From Symsagittifera roscoffensis (Eukaryota > Xenacoelomorpha > Acoela > Convolutidae), in NCBI RefSeq assembly GCF_963678635.1, contig NC_087062.1, positions 57,614,129 to 57,678,128 on the forward strand: DNA of 64,000 nt, read 5' to 3'. A model generated the notes under the pieces. That model made no database searches. It was not told where the DNA came from and saw only the letters and a list, made by a program, of their open reading frames with translations. This document shows, piece after piece, positions 35,446 to 49,260 of the stretch (positions are counted from its first letter, which is position 1; each line of letters opens with the position of its first letter). The position numbers were made by a program, and so were the translations under genes.

Positions 35446-36506
35446 ACCCGGGTTGACCAAAACTTATCATACATTTTCCATATATGAGAAAACTCTTGTC
35501 ATATAACTTCATGCAATTCCATACTTACAGGAAACTGTATGAAATCTCTATGAAAAGCATTTTTCCATATGAAAATTGTATGATAGGTGTTTTTCCATAA
35601 ACTAAAAAGTAAATTTTTGTTTCTAAATTCAATTTCTGAAAAATTTTGGGTTGTGTTTGTAACCGAACACAAGTGACAAAGACCTTGGTTTACTCAAAGC
35701 ACCAAAGCTTGGACAGTCACGCAATTGCAATGCATAGAAAACGACTTGAATCGTCTTAGAGCTGCCTTTTACAAATGATATATGGAATGTACCAAACTTT
35801 AAAACTTAGGCAAAATTTTTCAACGATGATTATTTAAAAAATTTGATTTTTTAAATTATCAGACATTGTTCAAGGCATACATAAACACGCCATACAAAAG
35901 AAATAGGAGTTTTAAGCGTTTTTGAAAAAATTTATAAAGCGAAAAGGAAAAAAATCCAACATCATCGTATCTCCTGGATACGATAATGTTGGATTTTTTT
36001 TCCTTTTCGCTTTATAAATTTTTTCAAAAACGCTAAAAACTCCTATTTCTTTTGTATGGCGTGTTAATGTATGCCTTGAACAATTTCTGATAATTTAAAA
36101 TTGGTTATGTACACAAAAAATTGAATTTCGCATGCAAAAAATTTTTTGGAAAATGTTTGTTTGCGTACAAAATTCGATTTGCGGTTGAAAAAAAAAACGA
36201 AATAAAAGTTTGGGGCGGAGCCGAAATTACTTGGAATATTTTTTTGTGTCGACATCAAAAATATGCGAGTCATACATTTTCCATATATGGCAATTGTCTG
36301 ATAAGCAATTTTTTCAAAAAACGAAAATCTTGGTTTTTCATCACCAGAATGTTTTATTAGAATCAAACAGCCGCATAAATTAGTTCATATCTTTTTTCAA
36401 CCATTTTTATAAATTGTATGAAAATTGTATGACAAGCATTTTTCCAGACACTTCCTGTATGGAATTGTATGATAAGCATTTTCTTTGCATGAAGGTCAAC
36501 CCGGGT
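35446..36506. mobile_element. 1.06-kb TIR element with ACCCGGGTTGACC ends (unit B2)
   Basis: Second-unit copy of the element at 19896-20954, with intact 13-bp ends (35446-35458, 36494-36506) and a few substitutions. Confidence 0.7.
35851..36098. repeat. 248-bp near-perfect palindrome (unit B2)
   Basis: Copy of the palindrome at 20301-20548, same length. It carries one extra mismatch near the centre (CATCATCG against CATTATCG). Confidence 0.9.
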
Positions 36507-37585
36507 AGACAAAACTTAACACTAGACAAAACCAGATAATTGTAATAATCTTCGAGTTTGAGTTCTTAAAGTTTCTGCTTTTGTTTTACATGATCTCTTT
36601 TGGTTTTGGTGAACCGATTTTTTTCGGTAGTTTTTCGGCAAGTTTTGCGTGCTTCAATTGAACATAATTAGGTGATATTCATTGTAAGAAAAATTTTATA
36701 AAGTTTTTCTTGTGAAAATGAACAAGGAATCTCAACGTGGAGAAGAAGAATGCTCGTGAAACTATCTGCTCTTCATTAATATCGTGACTGAATAGGCAAA
36801 AAACAGAACGTTTTGTTTTGTTTTGTAATTCAAATCAAAGTCCATTGTGTTTTTTCTTGCAATTAGCAAAATTATTTGACTTTTCTTCGTTACAAAGTTT
36901 GTTCACAGAATTCATCGGTTTTTTCCAACGTTTTTTGTTCATATAAAACTGCGATACTGATTCTACCCAATATTGTGTCATACTAGACTTCACCTGACTA
37001 CAAGCTGCTATTTAAAAATCTAAAATTTTTGAAAAATAATATCCTACGCCATAGCTCGTATCAGTCTCCATCTAAGTCTGCATACGCTTGAAAAAACCTA
37101 GGTGTGTGACTCAAAAAAATTTTTTCTGAACAATCTTAGCTGTAGGGCTATCGATTGGTACTTTTTTGTCGGCTGCTTTTTCACAGGGTAGACGTTTTTA
37201 TGGTTGAAGAAATCTTTTATTTAGAGACGTTTTATGCCTGTAAACATGAAGGAAATTAAGCTTTAAAAAACGTTCGGGAAAAATTTTGAAAAAATGAAAA
37301 AATCCAAAATTTATTTTTAGAAAACTTCGAGCAATTTTTATTGTACTATTTGTCGCAAAAAGACATATAATCAAGCCTGACTATCTGAATTTCTATTTTT
37401 CCTGTTGTTCACACTTGCAATCAGCATAGTGCGTTATTACGAATCTTCTTTTTTTAAACCCAACTCTCAAATAAAAGTGGTCATTAAAAGTTTTCACTTA
37501 TTTGGAAATTTCACTGCAGCATCGGAAATTGCAAACCATCTGTTCTCTGCTTTATTTGTTGTGGCTAGTGTTTGGTGTCTAACAA

Positions 37586-37659
37586 GCGTCCGTGGCTGAG
37601 TGGGTAGTGTGTAGACTCTAAGTGTGCAGTCTCTTAGCCGCAGCTGCGAATCTACGAGG
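37586..37659 (+). pseudogene. tRNA-like sequence (unit B2)
   Basis: Identical in its core to 22033-22106. The 3' flank differs: 24 bp lying between two CGAGG repeats in unit B1 are missing here. Confidence 0.4.
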
Positions 37660-38188
37660 CTGATTTCCAAACTTTTTATTGCAGGTTATAGAGCATTTTG
37701 CAAGTCTTTGCGAAGCGAAACATCGCCTCTGTGTTAAAAATGTTTCCATCGACTGTGTTTTGAGTTTTTCAAATGAACTTTCATGATTTCAATAGGTATA
37801 AGTGAAAAAGTTGATCAGGAATAATTTTTCAGTTCAGTAATATTTTTTGGAAAATCCAAAGTAAGTACCATTTTTCAAATTATTATCATTGTTTAAATCT
37901 TTGTAGTGCAAGTGCTGGGATTCTCCGTTTTGACACTTTGTTTAGTAAGTTACTAGACTTCACCTGACTACAAGCTGCTATTTAAAAATCTAAAATTTTT
38001 GAAAAATAATATCCTACGCCATAGCTCGTATCAGTCACTCCATGCCTCGGTTGAAATTAGTAAAACTGGAGCGCATAAAAATTATGCCTCTTAGCTTCTT
38101 TTTAGTCTGTTTTAAAACGAATGCTGCATTGATTTGATTTGCTAGAGCAAAAATATTTCAATCAGTTTTTGTCGTTTGAAAATGTACA

Positions 38189-39374
38189 CAACTCAAGGTA
38201 CATGATTGCTAACTTTTTAACCCCTGCAATTGCAACTATAGGATAATCAGCTACCATTTATTTCTGTTCTCACCTTTGTTTAAATTTTTTTTTCTCGCGT
38301 TCAGCATGTTGTGTCAAATTTTTTTTTCGTGCACTGGCTTCTTTTATTGTGTCATTTTCAGAGAGCTACGTTCTCTGCCTGATTTGTCGCAAAAAATGGT
38401 TTAGGATTGACTTAAATTGATTTTGAACCGATTTTAAATCGATTCAAATTGATTAGCAATGTAAGTTTTAAGAACAGAAATGGATTTTACATTACGAGGC
38501 TATACTATACTCTGGATAGGAGCATAATTTTGAGTCTGTATGTTTCTGGATTCCAGAGACAAATCTTTAAACATGTTCCAAAATGTAAGTGGATTCCGCG
38601 TACAAATACCTGCAACGTAAATTTTGTCGGCACAGTTGTTTTGTTGCGGATTACGCAAAAGCAAGTTTAGCTAGTTGTTCTGGATTCTGCATCTGTAGGT
38701 GAATTCCGCAAAATGCTAGTGGAATCTGCAAATGTAAGTGGAATCTGCAAACTGTAGGTAGAATTTGCAAATGTAAGTACAAAACTCAAGGTACATGATT
38801 GCTAACTTTTTAACCCCTGCAATTGCAACTATAGGATAATCAGCTACCATTTATTTCTGTTCTCACCTTTGTTTAAATTTTTTTTTCTCGCGTTCAGCAT
38901 GTTGTGTCAAATTTTTTTTTCGTGCACTGGCTTCTTTTATTGTGTCATTTTCAGAGAGCTACGTTCTCTGCCTGATTTGTCGCAAAAAATGGTTTAGGAT
39001 TGACTTAAATTGATTTTGAACCGATTTTAAATCGATTCAAATTGATTAGCAATGTAAGTTTTAAGAACAGAAATGGATTTTACATTACGAGGCTATACTA
39101 TACTCTGGATAGGAGCATAATTTTGAGTCTGTATGTTTCTGGATTCCAGAGACAAATCTTTAAACATGTTCCAAAATGTAAGTGGATTCCGCGTACAAAT
39201 ACCTGCAACGTAAATTTTGTCGGCACAGTTGTTTTGTTGCGGATTACGCAAAAGCAAGTTTAGCTAGTTGTTCTGGATTCTGCATCTGTAGGTGAATTCC
39301 GCAAAATGCTAGTGGAATCTGCAAATGTAAGTGGAATCTGCAAACTGTAGGTAGAATTTGCAAATGTAAGTGGA
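38189..39374 (+). repeat. 593-bp direct tandem duplication inside unit B2
   Basis: The segment starting near ACTCAAGGTACATGATTG at 38191 recurs at 38784. The two tandem copies are effectively identical, including a 73-codon frame at 38449 and 39042. The junction AATGTAAGT|ACAAAACTCAAGG joins a minisatellite unit to AATGTACACAACTC, so short AATGTA homology probably mediated it. Unit B1 has a single copy, so this happened after the B duplication. Confidence 0.92.
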
Positions 39375-41176
39375 ATCCGCAAATAAAATGCGGATTCCAC
39401 TTACAATTTGCGGATTCCTCAATAGCTCAATTTAACTAGAGACATGTTTGATGATTTGTTTGTGGATTCCGCACACTATTCTGGATTCCGCAAATGCAGT
39501 TGCAGATTCCGCAAATTCGCCTAATTTTGGAGCGATTTCGAGTGGTGCAATGTTTCAGGTATTTGTTTGAGGAATCCAAAACAGCAAAGAAGATCAAAGA
39601 AAAAGAGCAATGTTGCGGATTTCGCGACCAATCTGATTGTGACCTGTCGCGGAACCCATTTATAGTGCACAGAATGCACAGTTTGGCCTCGTAATGTAAA
39701 TCGATTTATTTTTAAAAATTGATTTATATAGATTATGATGGATTTTCCGACTCACTAAAATCCATCTGAATCTCACTTATATCCATCTGAATCTCGCTAA
39801 AGCCAGTTTCAAACCATTTTAAAAGGTCTCCAAGCAGATCCATTTAAGTGTTTCAAAAATTTATTTTAAATCACTTTTCATTAATTTTGTTGCTAGCACG
39901 GCGAAAAAAAAACATGCTATTTTAGAAAATAAATGAAATATTTCTGTCTCAATTTTGTGAATAAAAACATTTCAGCCAGATATTATAGAATTCAGGAAAA
40001 AGTTCCACTGAAATCAGACTTTAAATTCGAAAATATGCAAAAATATATTTTTTAAAAAATATCGTTGTATATCAGGTATTGGGCTAAAATCTATGTAAAA
40101 AATCAAGAAAATGGTCAGTATAATTCCGATTTTGAGCTCGAATTACAGAAATTTATCATTGTAAATCAGGTTTTGCGCAAAAATTTATGTGGACCTACGG
40201 ATTTTCTTATGTTAGCGTCACTAAAAATGTTCGTCTAATTTTGATTTCAATCAAAGAATCAGATTCACCCAATATGATCAAGTTTTGAACGTAAAAGATT
40301 TTAACTTTCGTGCTGTATAACAGAACAGACTTCCCGCCGAAATTTTAGCAACCAAACTATCATTCTTGTTTGGAAGTGTTAACAATAAATTATTGAAAAA
40401 ATAAGTTACCAAAATTGATTTAAATGGACTTAAAATCGATTCGGATCGATTTTTTTGTAGCTCTGGGGTCTTTTACATTTCACCCGACCTTTCGCATTTT
40501 CTGTTTTTATAATTATTGTACGTGTGATTATGGCTAAACGTGTGATTTTACGTTGTAAAGTTTAAAAAACAAAATTGCTCAACATGATTTCTTCATATTC
40601 CATGCTCCTCTTTTTTATGTTGAGCTTCTGCTTGCTTGGTTCCCAATTTTCTTTTTCTAAATGGATGAACGTACGCGCTATTAAGATGTGTCTGTTTCAG
40701 TTTAAGCATGGAGTGACTTGTTGTCTTTCGCTGATAGGTTAAATTTGCAGTTTATTGGCCTGATTGCTTCTGCCCAAACATGTAGTTTTTGCTTAACCAA
40801 CGAAGTCTTTATTGTCGACACGAATTAAAAAGTCTCTGATTCATAATGTAAAACGGCGCGCCTTATACTTATTCATCTATTATGACCAACGCGGAAACGT
40901 GATTCATTTGAGTGCGGCAAATCAGTCCATGATTAATCGACTAACTTGCCGCTCAAAAAGTCCTCCAAGAATATTTAATTGAGGAAAATTAATTGGTTGC
41001 ATCACTTTTCCCCGTAAATAATTTTGCGAACAAAATTAGTAAAAAAAGAACAGCTGTCTAAAGGAAAAATCAGTTATTTTTCTACAGCAGGTGCCAAGTA
41101 CTGTAGTGGTATCGCGCCTGCTTGAAGCTCCGAAAACCTCGGATGTAACTGATTAGTAGCCGTTCTATTTCATTTA

Positions 41177-41469
41177 ATTACCCGGGTCGAGGTCCGCTTC
41201 TATATTTTCGATCATGCCGCGACTAATTTATAGACCGTCGCGGACTTTCTTTCGGTCGCGGTTAACTTTCCTTTGGTCGTGCCCTTCGCGGTTAAATTTC
41301 CTTCGGTCGCGCCGGTTGCGGACTCATTGCCTCGGTCCGTAAAGTCTGAAAATACCAAAATTTGGTCAAGGCGGTCTGAAAATATCCAATTTTCGTCGCG
41401 GCAGTCTGGAAGTTCCAAAATTTGGTCGCGACCGTCTGATCATAAAACCACAACCTCGACCCGGGTAAT
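41177..41469. mobile_element. 293-bp MITE-like element with CCCGGG ends (unit B2)
   Basis: Copy of 25082-25374 with intact 17-bp ends and a few internal substitutions (for example GTCCGTAAAGTCTGAAAATA). Confidence 0.75.
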
Positions 41470-41931
41470 CATTTTATTCCATCCTAACTATTAGATCTAG
41501 TGAGTTATGTACGAGGTACTGTACTCATAGAGTAATTTCAGATAAGGTACATCGTCTGTTCGTCACGCTATCATGTTTTCGACCGGATAGGTTCTTGCAA
41601 CTTCTTAGTCTAATACCAATCTTTATTTTACTCTTATATCTTCTAGTCTCAATAGATCTAGTGTATACTCGTTTTTACTAGTTCTTGGAGCTTATCCAGA
41701 AGGAGATCAACTGTAGTTTAAGATTTATTCAATTTGTTGTGGTGCCGAAACTACAAGTAGTTTCAGCACTTACAAATAAGTGTCAATGTTAGCGATGGAA
41801 TATGATTGGTTAGTTAGTACTATTTTATAGAGAGAGTTTTATCAATAATATAATTGGTTCATAAATACTAGTTTAGAACTGGTTCCACTAGGTTTCTATT
41901 GTATATATACTTTGTTTATAAGCTCGTTTTT

Positions 41932-42430
41932 TTCCGACTTTCGATACGACAGTAACGGAATATTTGTGCTCGGGGAGGGTTTTTTTCTTCAGACAAATTT
42001 CGACTTTTTAACTAGCCATTTTTGACGGAATTTTTTCATATCATTCGAAAGGTAAATTTGAAAAAATATTTCACCTGTGATCATTTTTAGTAAAGTCATG
42101 GGGGTTTAAAGATTGTCATTTTGGCCTATTTATGACAAGAAACGCGCAATTTTTTCGCGCTATTAGCGCGTGAGCGAGATTTAATCCGTATGGAAAAAAT
42201 CGTTCCAAATTGGTTCAAGGAAGCTTATCTGCCTTAATTGATTTGTTAATAGGAGCAAAATTTATCACATTGTAGTTAATATGACGAGTGGGAGAATATG
42301 TCACAAAAAATCTCAAATTAAAAAAAAATTAATTTTTTTATTACTTTTAAAGTTTCATGTTATCACTGCTTCATAGACCTTAAAAGTCAGTCGGAACATT
42401 CAAGGCTTCGCCCTAATACGAGCAGTCTTG
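41932..42430 (+). mobile_element. Helentron-like element R1 (unit B2)
   Basis: Counterpart of 25841-26355. Its 3' hairpin reads AAGGCTTCGCCCTAAT, the R4-like form, rather than the GGGCTTTGCCCTGAT of unit B1, and a 17-bp segment near 42052 is missing. Exchange with R4 or retention of a polymorphism would explain this. Confidence 0.6.
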
Positions 42431-44439
42431 TTTGCTTTTGTCTTGATTTCGAGAATCAAATTCTGAAGTTAACTTCTCGGTCGTTTTATTTTTGGCTGCA
42501 AACTTGTCATCTTAGTACTCAGTACACTGTGCAGAAATTGTTGCTTGTATTTGTTCTGCAATAAGATCACAAGAATGGCATCTTAAAGAAGTTGCATCTT
42601 TCTATCATTTCTGCTGAAGTCTATGCTGTGATAGTGGGATTGTAAAGAGTGTTTAAGTATGAAAGAGCGGAGTGAAAATACTTCTATGGTTTATAGTCAC
42701 TCTGACCACTCGAAAATTGTGATAGAACTTTGTATTCGGGTGAGTTTTATTTTCTAAATTTTTTTCTAAGCAAAATCAATTACCACAAATAATCAACGGG
42801 ATAGACCGAGTGATAAACCATATTAAAGTCATTTTAGTCGTAATTCGAACAACATTAAAATTTTTGAAAACACTTTCGCTGTCGAGAAAAACCGATTTGA
42901 GATTTTTCATTGTTGGTACAATATTTCGAGCTAATAATGTGAGCGTGCAGGCCTACAATAGCTTATTTAAGCTAAAACTAAGCCGTTAAAACTTAGTTGT
43001 ACTCAAGTAAAATAAGTTTTTGAAGTTTTTAGCGCCATTTTATGAATGAAAACTTCAAAAAATCAAAAATTTCTCCAAAAAATTAGAAACAAGTTTAGAA
43101 AATTTTTGAAAACGTTTTTCACGATTTCTTTGTTTTTCTAGCCATTTTTCTATAAAAACTGTTTTTCAATTGGTCTATTTGACTATGACTGTCGCATTTG
43201 CCTTATTTTAATTTTTCGTTCAGTTTTTTTTATCAGACCAAACAGAAAAAACACTAATTTCAAAAAATTGTTGTATTATTTTATGACTATGGTCGGAACA
43301 TTCTGCGCTACTTGCACAGTAACCGCGTATCTAAAAAATCCCATCTCTTTTCATTATTTTCAGATGCAGACTTAGATTTTTCTCATTTCAATTGAAACTC
43401 ATTTGCCTAGAAGAAGGCAAATTATACTCTCTAGTAATAAAAGCAGCAAAAACTCGATTGACCTATAGTTGCAAAAGTGTACAAAAGTTTTCTGGCTTAT
43501 CATGAAAATCTCTTGTTTTCCTCATTTTGTTTAATAAAATGATTACAAACTTTTTCGAATTTCGAAAAGCTTTATTTGTTTTTTTTTGTGAAAATTTGAG
43601 AAAAAGTTTTCAGTAGAGTTTTGTTTTTATTTGAGCTCAATGTTTGTTTTGGAACTGCTTTAATAACACTTTTGTTTTGAAAAATTCGTATAATTGAGTG
43701 AACATGACTGTCAGGCCGATAGCATTCGATATCAAGTTTGAATATAGGTGAAACACATGGAATATAGGTGATTCACCGGTTTTGAAATTAGGTGAAACAC
43801 ATGGATTTTTCAAAAGAGAGGAAAGTTTGCTGTATTGCATATGCTTTGAAAAGTCTGGTTGCATGAGGAAGATGAGAATCAGATAGTTCGCACTGTAATC
43901 GTCAGAAATACAGACGGCTGCTGTTACTGGTGAAATTTTCTTGAGCGCGGGCGGTGCAAATAATATTCAAATTGGGAACAATTTCATTAAGCTCACTAAT
44001 TGTAAACGTAGTATGAAGTAGTGAGTGTTCGCCAAACACCGACACAAAAAAAAGTTAATGTATTCGCGATTTCCGTTCCAGACGAAAATCTTATGTTTTT
44101 CCAGAACATTATCTTAAGCAGAAAACTTTAACGCCCAAAAGATTGCATAAGCTTATAGCATTTTCCAAGGCCTGCGTTATGATTGGCAAAGGATTCTATA
44201 TAAAGACAGCTGTCTAATTCAATCGATTGGTTGGAATATTGAATAACATGTACATGTAGCATAGAGTCCTTATGTGGTGTGTTTTTGGAAATCCGTTTGC
44301 TTATGTGGTGTGTTTGCGGAAATCCGTTTGCGAGAAGGTGAACAGTGTGAGACGAAAATAGATTTGGCAAACTATGCCGATGTTTTATTTTCTTTTCCCT
44401 GAAAGGTGCTAACAGTGCTAGTATGATCTGGAACATACA

Positions 44440-45055
44440 AGTAAGTGCTCAATATTTATGTTTTATTTTGTAGATGCAACTTCAGATCATATCTCTTGCG
44501 AGTTTTACCAAAAACTGCAAAGAAAGTTTCAATTAGAGTTAAAAAAGGAGGTATTGTAGTTTTTTAAACACTTCGTGAGTTTCTTACAAAAAATAGATAT
44601 TTTGCGATCTCTGGGCAAAACAAACCTGGGCAAAACAATTATTTTGTGTTTTTAAAGAAAAAATAACACAAATTGTTCTTTTTGCTCTGATTTGGCGTGA
44701 AACAATTTGTAATAATTCATCCGCTCTATGACCCACAAATTATAATTTTTTTCCAGTGAATTTTTCTCTATGTGATACTCGGACAAGGTTGAATCTGTAC
44801 AAATTGAAATTTTATTCCAATGAAGTGAATTTTGCGCTGCATGTTCACGTGGACCGTGTTGAGCTTTCTTATGTGCCTAATCAATCAATATTGTATATTT
44901 TAGGCTACCTAATTCTGTCTTCATTTTTATGCAGGATAGTTGCTCCATATTTTCGCCGTCAGCTCTTTGAAAATTACATTAGCGTGTTTTTATACGAGCT
45001 TAACGTTTGCAATGAAGTTCCCTTCTGTGTACCACTTCAATTTGATAGTGAATGA
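44440..45055 (+). CDS. Candidate two-exon gene of unknown function (unit B2)
   Basis: Same model as 28366-28980: donor at 44441, acceptor AG at 44755-44756, stop at 45053-45055, AATAAA about 50 bp later. The predicted protein is identical to the unit B1 copy. Confidence 0.25.
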
Positions 45056-45135
45056 GCATTCCTCTCGTAACAACACCGAATAGTTTTCTTACTGTTTGAT
45101 TAGGTAAATAAACTTTTGTTGAAGTTTTAGTGTTG

Positions 45136-46677
45136 TTCCGACTTTCGATACGAAAGTAACGGAATATTTGTCCTCGGGAAGGGTTTTTCTTTCTTTGGAC
45201 AAATTTCGACTTTTTAGCTCGCCATTTTTGACAAAATTTTTCTTATCATTCGAAAGTTATTGTTGTCCTGAGCTCAAATTTGAAAAGATATTTCACCTGT
45301 GATCATTTTTCGTAAAGTTATTGGGGTCTAATGATTGCAATTTTGCCCAATTTAGGACAATTAACGAGCGATATTTTTCGCGCTATTAACGCGTAAGCGG
45401 ATATTTAATCCGTCTGAATAAAGCTTATTTGCCATAAATGATTTGTTACAAGGATCCAATATATCCTTTGTACTTTATATGGCGTGTGGGGGGATGATTT
45501 TCATTAAAAAATTCATATTTTTAAAAAAATAATAATTTCATTTTATTTTAAACATTTAATTTTTTTTATTAGTACTGCTCATAAATTTTAAAAGATAGTC
45601 GGAACATTCAGGGCTTTGCCCTGATACGAGCAGTCTTGTTCCGACGTTCGTAACGAAAGTTACGGAATATTTGTGCTCGGTGTGGGTTTTTTTCTTCAGA
45701 CGAATTTCGACTTTTTAACTAGCTATTTTTGACGGATTTTTTAAAATCATTTGAAAGCTATTGTTGTCTTGAGCTTAAATTTGAAAAGATATTTCACCTG
45801 TGATTTTTTTTGTAAAAACATGGGGGTTTAAAAGTTGCCATTTTGGCCAATTTGGGACAGTTAACGCGCGATATTTTCACAGTTAACGCGCTGGTAAGCA
45901 AGATTTAATCCGTCTCAGAAATCGTTCCATTTGGTTGAATAAAGCTTATTTGCCATAAATGATTTGTTACAAGGATCCAATATATCCTTTGTACTTTATA
46001 TGGCGTGTGGGGGGATGATTTTCATTAAAAAATTCATATTTTTAAAAATAATAATAATTTCATTTTATTTTAAACATTTAATTTTTTTTTATTGGTACTG
46101 CTCATAAACCTTAAAAGATAGTCAGAACATTCAGGGCTTTGCCCTGATACGAGCAGTCTTGTTCCGACTTTCCTAACGAAAGTTACGGAATATTTGTGCT
46201 CGGTGTGGGTTTTTTTTCTTCAGACGAATTTCGACTTTTTAACTAGCTATTTTTGACGGATTTTTTTATCATTTGAAAGCTATTGTTGTCTTGAGCTTAA
46301 ATTTGAAAAGATAATTGACTTGTGATCTTTTTTTGTAAAGACATGGGGGTTTAAAAGTTGCCATTTTGGCCAATTTGGGACAGGTAACGCGCGATATTTT
46401 CACAGTTAACGCGCTGGTAAGCGAGATTTAATCCGTCTGAAAAATCGTTCCAAATTGGTTCAAGGAAGCTTATATGCTTCAATTGATTTGTTAATAGGAG
46501 CAAAATTTATCACTTTGTACTTAATATGACGTGTGGGGTATGTTTTCACAAAAAATCTCAATTAAAAAAAAATAAAATTTTTTTCATTTTATTTAAACTT
46601 TTCATGTTATTAATGCTCCATAGACCTTAAAAGGCAGTCGGAACTTTCAGGGCTTCGCCCTAATACGAGCAGTCTTT
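45136..46677 (+). mobile_element. Helentron-like trio R2-R4 (unit B2)
   Basis: Head-to-tail copies at 45136-45638, 45639-46161 and 46162-46677, matching 29061-30602 almost exactly. Same borders and hairpins. Confidence 0.65.
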
Positions 46678-47876
46678 TTTACTTTTTAATTTGATCAAGA
46701 AGCGAGTTTAGTCTATTCCATTAAGGAAACACGTCAGAATTCGAAAAGCTCGTTTCAAAAACAGCTTGAACATTAACAATTTTTGGTCCAAAAATGCATT
46801 AACCTGAAATAGAAAAGTTTTGGGGTCAACCAAAAATAGATTTTTTAAAAAGTACCTCAGGAGGACCCTTTGGGTCGGCAGGTGGTCGAACTCCAATTTT
46901 TATGGTCAAACATAAAAATGGGAGTGAAACTTTTCTATTTTTCTTGAAAACTCCATAGAAATTTAAAACAAAATCAGGATAAATAATGAAATAATGAAAG
47001 CTCAAAATTTTTTTAAAACCTGATGAATCATCGATAAAGTTTTGCAAAGTTGTTTAAAAAATCAATTATAATGGACTATAATCACTTGAAATTAGATTTC
47101 GTTGTTTTGATGAGAAAATAACAACATTTATATCAATTTTACTTGGCTACAACCAATTCATTTATAATTTCATGGAGTCAAATTACAAATTTAGCATATT
47201 ATTGATTACTAACTTTTTTATTGCGAGTTGTGACTACTCCTCAAATCTTCCAAAACCTGGTCTGAGTAAAAACTCATAATTGTGATCGTAATCGATTATT
47301 TTGGTTTTTATATTCTCTTTCTGTTAAACCTCACCTAGATCACGTCGCCAAGCTAGGGTAGTTTGCTGGATAATAAACGTACTTTGCGTAAATTGCTGCT
47401 AATTTCCGTCAAACTTAAAAAAAATTCCAGAGAAATCGATTAGAAAAATTAAAATTGAGAAGCAGATGTTCAAACATTACTAGACAATGATTTATCATTT
47501 GCCATTGGGTTCAACATACAGAAAACAACTGTGAGAATTATGTGTGGCGCCCAATGTCTTTGGATTCTAGCTTCAATAGTTTCAAACACAGGTAACTCAC
47601 CTGTCTGTGGAACTCCAAAGCAAGCGAATAGACTTTTGTGCTCAGTTATAAAACCCAGCTTGGCGTCGTAATGAAGCGACAGGGAGGAACTACACTTTAG
47701 CATAAGTTGTTTTTTGTCTGATTTTAGAAAAAACTGAACAAAATTTGTTGGATGAGGTCAAAGTGGTGTCAAATGAAAAGCCTGTTGATGGTGATTCAGA
47801 CAAATGGGTGAATGAGCACAAGATTCCAGAAACGGGAAATTTTTGGTTAGAACTTGATAACAAGTTTGATTAAAAG

Positions 47877-48175
47877 TACCCATACCCAGATGATTTTCTG
47901 TGCAAGATCTGAAATTTTTTAATTCTTGCATACGTTTATTCTCAGATCTGTAATTCTTTTTTTTTTCAGATCTGAAGTTAGATCTGAAATAGATTTTTTC
48001 AGATCTGAAATAACCAAGAAAAACAAAATTTCAGATCTGAAATTAGATCTGAAATAACCAATCATTAAAGCATCCAAGCGTTATTTCAGCCAATCACAAA
48101 CTATTTTAGATCTGAAATTTAGATCTAAAACAGATTATTTCAGATACATTTTAGACAACTTACTGGGCACGGGTA
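47877..48175. mobile_element. 299-bp AGATCTGAAAT-rich TIR element (unit B2)
   Basis: Same length and ends as 31801-32099. Confidence 0.6.
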
Positions 48176-49260
48176 GCTGAAAGGTCTCTAGTAGCTGAAT
48201 TGTGCTGAATTATTTTGTTTTTCAAACTATTTAACGGCCGAGTGGTTGTTCCTTCTGACCACCCGGTCTTAATTTAGTATTCTTTGAACAAATCTCACGT
48301 TTTACTCTTGCGCATTCTACTCAATTTTTGAATATGAAATGTCTTTCTCAAGTACCCAAAAAACAGCAAGAGAAATCAAAAGGTTTTCAAATTCTGTTGT
48401 AAAAAATCTGTGTTCATTGCATAGCTGCTGACTATATACTTGTTTTTATATAAATATAACCCAGTGGACTTGCAAAAGTAAAACGCCTTTATCTGTGGAA
48501 AGCTTAATGTTTAAGTGTAAGATTATTGATTTCAGACAAAAACATTTTTAGAACTTATTGCAGATGTTTAGCATTTCATTGACTTTTGTGTATCATTTTC
48601 TGTAACACTTTAGCGTGTAATATGTAAAATTTACAAATTGGCTTTGACCAAAAATGACTGTTTTCATTCGTGTTTCCATATAAATTTATAAAACTTCATT
48701 GACGATGCCTCGGAAATCGTATCTTCCAGCTTTTCACCAATTTTTTTATTCCGTATCTTTTTTGTAGATCTAAAAAATTGTCCACAGTTTTCAAACATTG
48801 CGATGCAATAAACAGAACACTGTAAAATAGAAGCAAAATTTTATCCACAGCAGACAGGAAAACTCGAAACAACCAAAATTAATATTTTGAAAACTCGTTT
48901 AACTTGCTGAGATCCAGGAAGCAGGAAAAATTATCAGTGTACATTATAAGCTCAGTTAGCTCATTATTAGCACTTTTTTGTGTACAATATTAGTTCATAA
49001 CTAAGTTTTAAAAAAATTAAGCGAAAAGTGCTACTTTGACTCTTATTTTGGCCTGTAGACCAGCAAAAAATATTAGAGCAGAATTCCAAACTGGACTTTT
49101 TGAATCAAATTCCTTCCAAATTCTTTCATGCGCTGGTAAATTACGTAAAGTCGCAATGGTTTTTAGTACTCTGAAGCCTAAAAAATGTTGATTGTCAGAA
49201 AAATCTGATTAGCATAGTTGCGTTATCCACTTATATGATGAAAATGAAAGTCAACCATCA

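Larger units (their letters stand above)
33185..49260 (+). repeat. Array B, unit 2 (16,076 bp)
   Basis: Second copy of the 15.5-kb unit. It is longer chiefly through a 593-bp internal tandem duplication (about 38189-39374), offset by small deletions: 24 bp beside the tRNA-like sequence, about 12 bp near 40573 and about 17 bp in the first Helentron-like copy near 42052. The duplication postdates all the elements inside it. Confidence 0.94.

Noticed and set aside
1-49260. The arrays as pure assembly duplication
   Set aside because: Copies differ by many independent substitutions, indels and a 593-bp duplication, and array A has three phases. Simple sequence copying is excluded, though joined haplotypes remain possible for array B.
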